A stretch of DNA of 9,975 bases, from NCBI GenBank assembly GCA_016839845.1, contig JAEOTL010000212.1, positions 1 to 9,975 on the forward strand, given 5' to 3'. Both the position numbers and the translations under genes were made by a program. Below, in pieces: positions 7,120-9,975 of the stretch; the first letter of the stretch is position 1; each line of letters begins with the position of its first letter. The stretch comes from Promethearchaeota archaeon (GTDB lineage Archaea; Asgardarchaeota; Lokiarchaeia; Sigynarchaeales; SOKP01). Below the pieces are notes generated by a model, which had not been told where the DNA came from, did no database searches, and saw nothing but the letters and a program-made list of their open reading frames with translations.

Positions 7120-7430
7120 TTGGTAAGCCGATAACTTTTGTGCATTTCGATATTTTCAATTAATAATAGTATTTAGTTTTCAAAAATTAATACTTTATCC
7201 TTTCAAATTGTAAATTTGCTAATAACTAACCTAAACTGTCAGTAAAAATTGCTTAGAACATAATTTACATCCCAAAGAATTTGTAATATGAAAGATTAAA
7301 TTTGTTTGTATTTTGAGCCTCGACATCTCTTAAATCTATTTTACATTAGACAAAGTTTTAAAAGTTATTTCAATATTTTTTATTAAACTAGTGAATATTT
7401 TTAAACAAATTTATAGAGAGTAAAAAGTAA
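7120..7430. other. 311-base divergent intergenic region
   Basis: It separates the minus-strand helical protein gene from the plus-strand mutase gene and should hold both promoters. I find no open reading frame of note, no tRNA-like fold and no obvious riboswitch. An inverted repeat CAAATT-GTA-AATTTG lies at 7204-7218. On the plus strand, TATA-like stretches occur at 7357-7364 and 7395-7405. On the minus strand the bases before the ATG at 7119 (CGGCTTACCAA) contain no Shine-Dalgarno match and only a weak AAATAT about 33 bases out. Its length is unusual for this compact window, so regulation or a small RNA could be hidden here, but nothing in the sequence proves it. Confidence 0.5.
7395..7405 (+). 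promoter_or_regulatory. Candidate TATA box for the phosphohexomutase gene
   Basis: ATATTTTTAAA is centred about 31 bases before the ATG at 7431, as expected for an archaeal promoter with a short leader. A weak GAGAG at 7416-7420 may act as a Shine-Dalgarno site 10 bases from the start. The AT-rich background limits confidence. Confidence 0.3.
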
Positions 7431-8858
7431 ATGACCGCGATGTTTGGTACTTCTGGAATTCGAAGAGTATTTCAAAACTATAGTGAATCTGACGTTATGT
7501 TTACCCCTCAAATGGCATTAGATGTTGGACTTGCTTTAGGGACTTATCTAGAAGGGGAAGGAATTGTTGTAATTGGTAAAGATATTAGAACTTCCGCTCT
7601 ACCAATAGAATATGCATTAATTTCTGGATTAGTAAGTACAGGATGCTCTGTAAAGGCTGTTGGGATAGTATCTACTCCAACATTAGCAATGTCTCTTAAT
7701 TATCTGAGAGCAAAAGCAGGAGTAATGATTACAGCTAGCCATAATACACCTGAATACATTGGACTAAAAATATGGAATCCCTCAGGTATGGGCTTCACTC
7801 CCGATCAGGAGGCTGAAATCGAAAGAATATATAACGAAAAGGCGTTTATAGAAATTGAATGGGATGAAATAGGTAGAATGACTCTTGAAACTAATATCAA
7901 TGATATACATATCTCAGATATCACTAGCAGAGTGGAGTTTGATGGGAGTGAATTAAATGTTATTGTTGATCCTGGTAACGGTGCAAGTTGTGAAATAGTT
8001 CCGCGATTATTAAGCGCTTACAATGTCAAAATTATGACTATAAATGCCCAAATGGATGGAAAATTCCCTGGAAGACACTCCGAGCCTAATGAAGAGAATT
8101 TAATTCAATTGTCAAAATTTCTAAAAAGCTCAGAAAAAGAAACTATAGGGATTGCACTTGATGGTGATGCGGATAGAGTAATCTTTTTGGATGAAGACGG
8201 GGAAATCGTAGATCCTATACGCTTATTAACCCTGATGGCAAAGAATTACTTGGAAAGATATAAAGGAACTAAGATTTCAGATGAAAACATGAAAGTGGTC
8301 ACTGCTATTAATTCCTCAAGTTTAGTAGAAGATGTATTAAATCCTCTCGGATGTGAAGTAGTGAGAACAGAAGTTGGTGATATTAAAGTGGCTATAGCTA
8401 TTAAAGAACAAGGTGGCTACGTAGGTGGAGAAACCTCAGGTACATATATATGGCCCAGCACTCATCTTGGTCCTGATTCGATGGTCACTATCGCTAAAGT
8501 CTTAAGAATGATTGTAGAGACTGGAAAACCATTGAGAGCTCTTCTAAAGGAAATTCCAAAATATCCCTTTTATGAAACTAAATTTCGATTGAAGGAAGAT
8601 ATCCCATTTACAGAGGATATTAACAAGAAGATCATTGAAGAAATGACAGAGTCGTTGGATACCTTAGGAAAAAAAATATCGAATATAAACAAGATGGATG
8701 GAGTTAGAATTGACTACAATGATGGCTGGATTTTAATTCGACGCTCCGGAACTAGTCCTTATTTGAGACTTACTGGTGAATCAAGTGTTGACCTTGAATC
8801 CTCTGAAGTTGTAAACAAAGTTGCTAAGGAAAAAATGGAAAAACTAAATTTAATTTAG
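7431..8858 (+). CDS. glmM: Phosphoglucosamine mutase / alpha-D-phosphohexomutase family protein
   Basis: This 475-residue protein has all four active-site loops of the phosphohexomutase family. The N-terminal FGTSGIRR is at 5-12. The phosphoserine loop TASHNTPEYIGLKIW (101-115) has catalytic Ser103. The metal loop DGDADR (244-249) has Asp244, 246 and 248. The sugar loop is GGETSGTY (332-339) and the phosphate loop RRSGTSPYLRL (437-447). It moves phosphate between C6 and C1 through a 1,6-bisphosphate; archaeal relatives act on GlcN-P, Glc-P or Man-P. I favour glucosamine because it converges on a NagB-family gene 45 bases away, which would place both at GlcN-6-P on the way to UDP-GlcNAc. Oddity: the sugar loop ends in Thr338, where bacterial members have a conserved His (GGExSGH). 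It is slightly longer than the usual 445-460. ATG at 7431 is preferred over 7440 for its spacing to GAGAG. Family certain, substrate inferred. Confidence 0.88.
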   Translation: MTAMFGTSGIRRVFQNYSESDVMFTPQMALDVGLALGTYLEGEGIVVIGKDIRTSALPIEYALISGLVSTGCSVKAVGIVSTPTLAMSLNYLRAKAGVMITASHNTPEYIGLKIWNPSGMGFTPDQEAEIERIYNEKAFIEIEWDEIGRMTLETNINDIHISDITSRVEFDGSELNVIVDPGNGASCEIVPRLLSAYNVKIMTINAQMDGKFPGRHSEPNEENLIQLSKFLKSSEKETIGIALDGDADRVIFLDEDGEIVDPIRLLTLMAKNYLERYKGTKISDENMKVVTAINSSSLVEDVLNPLGCEVVRTEVGDIKVAIAIKEQGGYVGGETSGTYIWPSTHLGPDSMVTIAKVLRMIVETGKPLRALLKEIPKYPFYETKFRLKEDIPFTEDINKKIIEEMTESLDTLGKKISNINKMDGVRIDYNDGWILIRRSGTSPYLRLTGESSVDLESSEVVNKVAKEKMEKLNLI

Positions 8859-8889
8859 TTTACAGAGAATTTGTATATTAAATTTGGGG

Positions 8890-8903
8890 AAAATCGAAAA
8901 ATT
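8890..8903 (-). terminator. T-rich tract after the NagB-like gene, in the convergent gap
   Basis: On the minus strand the TAG stop is followed by AATTTTTCGATTTT, a U-rich stretch suited to an archaeal terminator. The 45-base gap separates two convergent genes. An 8-bp inverted repeat, AAATCGAA (8891-8898) with TTCGATTT (8916-8923), overlaps the last codons of the NagB-like gene and may help stop transcription from the mutase side, where T-rich sequence continues past 8906. Confidence 0.4.
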
Positions 8904-9863
8904 CTATTTTATTTCTTCGATTTCTATATCTTTTGCTTTAAGTACATCCTTGTGAGTAAGGAGTTCTCTACCGGCGATTTTATCTAATACGTAAGTCAAA
9001 ACCCCCCCATTTTTCGAATAAGTTTGCCCATAGGAAATTGGGATATCTGGTGTAGGATCATTTATGAGTGAGGTTGTAACGGATTCAACCTTTCGTTCAC
9101 CATTAGCCAACAATATTACTTGTTTGGCTTTATATACTAATTCTGCTCCCATACTAATTGCAAACCTAGGGGAATCTTCTTTTGTTGCGAAATGTCCATC
9201 TATAACTGCATTTTCTACGGTATTATCGTCAAGCTTTACTAATAAAACACTACTCCCTTCAAAAGGAATTCCTGATTCATGGAAAGCAACATGACCACGA
9301 CCTCCTACACCTATTATTTGTAAATCTATTCCCCCAGCATTTGCAATTTTCTGAGCATACCCTTCCAATATTGTTTCCTGAATCCATTTTAAATATTCTG
9401 AAGTGGCATTTTCTTTAATAGAAATTGATTTGCCCGCATCCGTACCTAACACGACCCAATCTTCAGGATGTGCATCAAGTTCATTTTCCAATTTTTGTTG
9501 ATCAATCAAACATCCATACGGTACTGATGTTTCGATGAATTTCTTATCAAGAAGACCAAAAAATTCTTGAATCATAAAATAACAATAACTCTCGGGGTGT
9601 AATGTTCGTTGTTGAGCATTTTCACCAGGGAGTCCTGCATATTCATCAAGGTTAAAGCTACGAATCCGACTGCTATCAAATACACCTGTATTAGCCATAC
9701 GAGTCAAATATTTATACATACCTGTGGGAGAATTTCCCGTAGCTAATCCAAAAATAAAATCCTTTTTCTTTTCTAATGTTTGTATAATTATTTCTTTCGT
9801 TATTTCAGCGGCAATTTCACTCATATGATCAAAATCCCTGGTAATAATTACTTTTATCGTCAT
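8904..9863 (-). CDS. nagB: Divergent glucosamine-6-phosphate deaminase (NagB/6-phosphogluconolactonase superfamily)
   Basis: The 319-residue protein has the NagB landmarks: GLATGNSPTGMY (39-50) for phosphate and substrate, FNLDEYAGLPG (70-80) with Asp73 matching catalytic Asp72 of E. coli, HPESY (89-93), GVGGRGHVAFHE (185-196) with His191 and Glu196, and Lys258. Canonical NagB converts GlcN-6-P to Fru-6-P and ammonia, reversibly. It differs in several places. E. coli Asp141 aligns with Arg189 (GGRGH for xNDGH), the FNE motif reads FHE, and the TRVANSR stretch carrying a phosphate-binding Arg reads TVENAV (215-220). Extra residues occur after GLPG and around 120-175, making it some 50 longer than E. 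coli NagB (266). It may be a distinct subfamily with the same or another phosphosugar substrate. The phosphohexomutase neighbour supports amino-sugar metabolism, either salvage or reverse synthesis of GlcN-6-P. The start ATG at 9863 fits the first strand. Confidence 0.85.
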   Translation of the reverse strand: MTIKVIITRDFDHMSEIAAEITKEIIIQTLEKKKDFIFGLATGNSPTGMYKYLTRMANTGVFDSSRIRSFNLDEYAGLPGENAQQRTLHPESYCYFMIQEFFGLLDKKFIETSVPYGCLIDQQKLENELDAHPEDWVVLGTDAGKSISIKENATSEYLKWIQETILEGYAQKIANAGGIDLQIIGVGGRGHVAFHESGIPFEGSSVLLVKLDDNTVENAVIDGHFATKEDSPRFAISMGAELVYKAKQVILLANGERKVESVTTSLINDPTPDIPISYGQTYSKNGGVLTYVLDKIAGRELLTHKDVLKAKDIEIEEIK

Positions 9864-9884
9864 AATTCTTCTTAATTACAATTC

Positions 9885-9896
9885 AAAATTATACAT
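9885..9896 (-). promoter_or_regulatory. Candidate TATA box for the NagB-like gene
   Basis: The minus strand has TGTATAATTTTG with TATAAT centred about 27 bases before the ATG. That is the spacing expected if transcription begins at or next to the start codon. A weak AAGAAG lies just before ATG. Confidence 0.35.
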
Positions 9897-9916
9897 TGAT
9901 CATTATTACTTCACTA

Positions 9917-9942
9917 TAAAAATTAATTAAATTAAAAATTAA
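9917..9942. repeat. Two exact 10-bp direct repeats upstream of the NagB-like gene
   Basis: TAAAAATTAA occurs at 9917-9926 and again at 9933-9942, a 16-base period, upstream of the TATA-like box. Tandem sites like this can bind a regulator, but all bases are A/T in an AT-rich spacer, so chance is a real alternative. The rest of 9864-9975 contains no gene that I can see. Confidence 0.25.
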
Positions 9943-9975
9943 CTTCAACTCCTCTGAAGAGAAATTAACCCAAAA

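Noticed and set aside
9002..9008. Run of seven C in the NagB-like gene, possible frameshift
   Set aside because: It encodes Asn-Gly-Gly-Val in frame and the C-terminal part continues normally, so there is no break.
9064..9294. Plus-strand open frame inside the NagB-like gene
   Set aside because: Antisense to the conserved GVGGRGH region and with no features of its own.
9943..9959. Small hairpin CTTCA...TGAAG with an AGAGGAG Shine-Dalgarno-like string on the minus strand near the right edge
   Set aside because: The stem is only 5 bp, and the only start codon following at once is a TTG with no spacing, leading to a short frame that stops before the NagB-like gene.

Overview
The window is AT-rich, densely packed, single-cell-type DNA with eight protein-coding genes and no RNA gene, CRISPR array, insertion sequence or phage gene that I can see. 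I think the source is an archaeon, possibly an Asgard (Lokiarchaeia-like) lineage, but this is only moderately supported. The clues are AT-rich TATA-like boxes about 27-30 bases before several starts with no bacterial -35/-10 pairs, few strong Shine-Dalgarno sites, Lys/Ile/Asn/Glu-rich proteins, and the gene families present. A low-GC anaerobic bacterium is not excluded.

Layout. At the left edge (1-314, minus) lies a truncated MazG-like / dCTPase-type nucleotide pyrophosphohydrolase. Next is an alpha/beta hydrolase (360-1187, minus). Then comes the core of the window, a minus-strand operon transcribed from about 5535 down to 1298: an FAD-binding oxidoreductase resembling alkyl-DHAP synthase, a GlpC/HdrD-like double-CCG iron-sulfur protein that starts directly after the previous stop codon, and 23 bases later an FGGY-family kinase with glycerol-kinase-like substrate residues. 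Upstream on the same strand is a 489-residue all-helical protein I cannot name (5650-7119). It is divergent, across a 311-base gap, from a plus-strand phosphoglucosamine/phosphohexomutase (7431-8858). The mutase converges on a divergent NagB-family deaminase (8904-9863, minus).

How the genes may work together. The three-gene operon looks like a glycerol or polyol oxidation module. The kinase would make a phosphorylated polyol, the flavoprotein would oxidise it, and the iron-sulfur protein would pass electrons on. This mirrors bacterial GlpK plus GlpABC, but with a VAO/AGPS-type flavoprotein in place of GlpA/GlpB. The mutase and the NagB-like protein sit at the GlcN-6-P node (GlcN-1-P on one side, Fru-6-P plus ammonia on the other). 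The NagB-like protein, however, lacks some residues expected of a deaminase, so its reaction is uncertain.

Most interesting points: the flavoprotein/CCG/kinase operon, a Cys-to-Glu change in one [4Fe-4S] motif of the CCG protein, the altered active site of the NagB homologue, the unassigned helical-repeat protein, and an 8-bp inverted repeat immediately before the pyrophosphohydrolase start.
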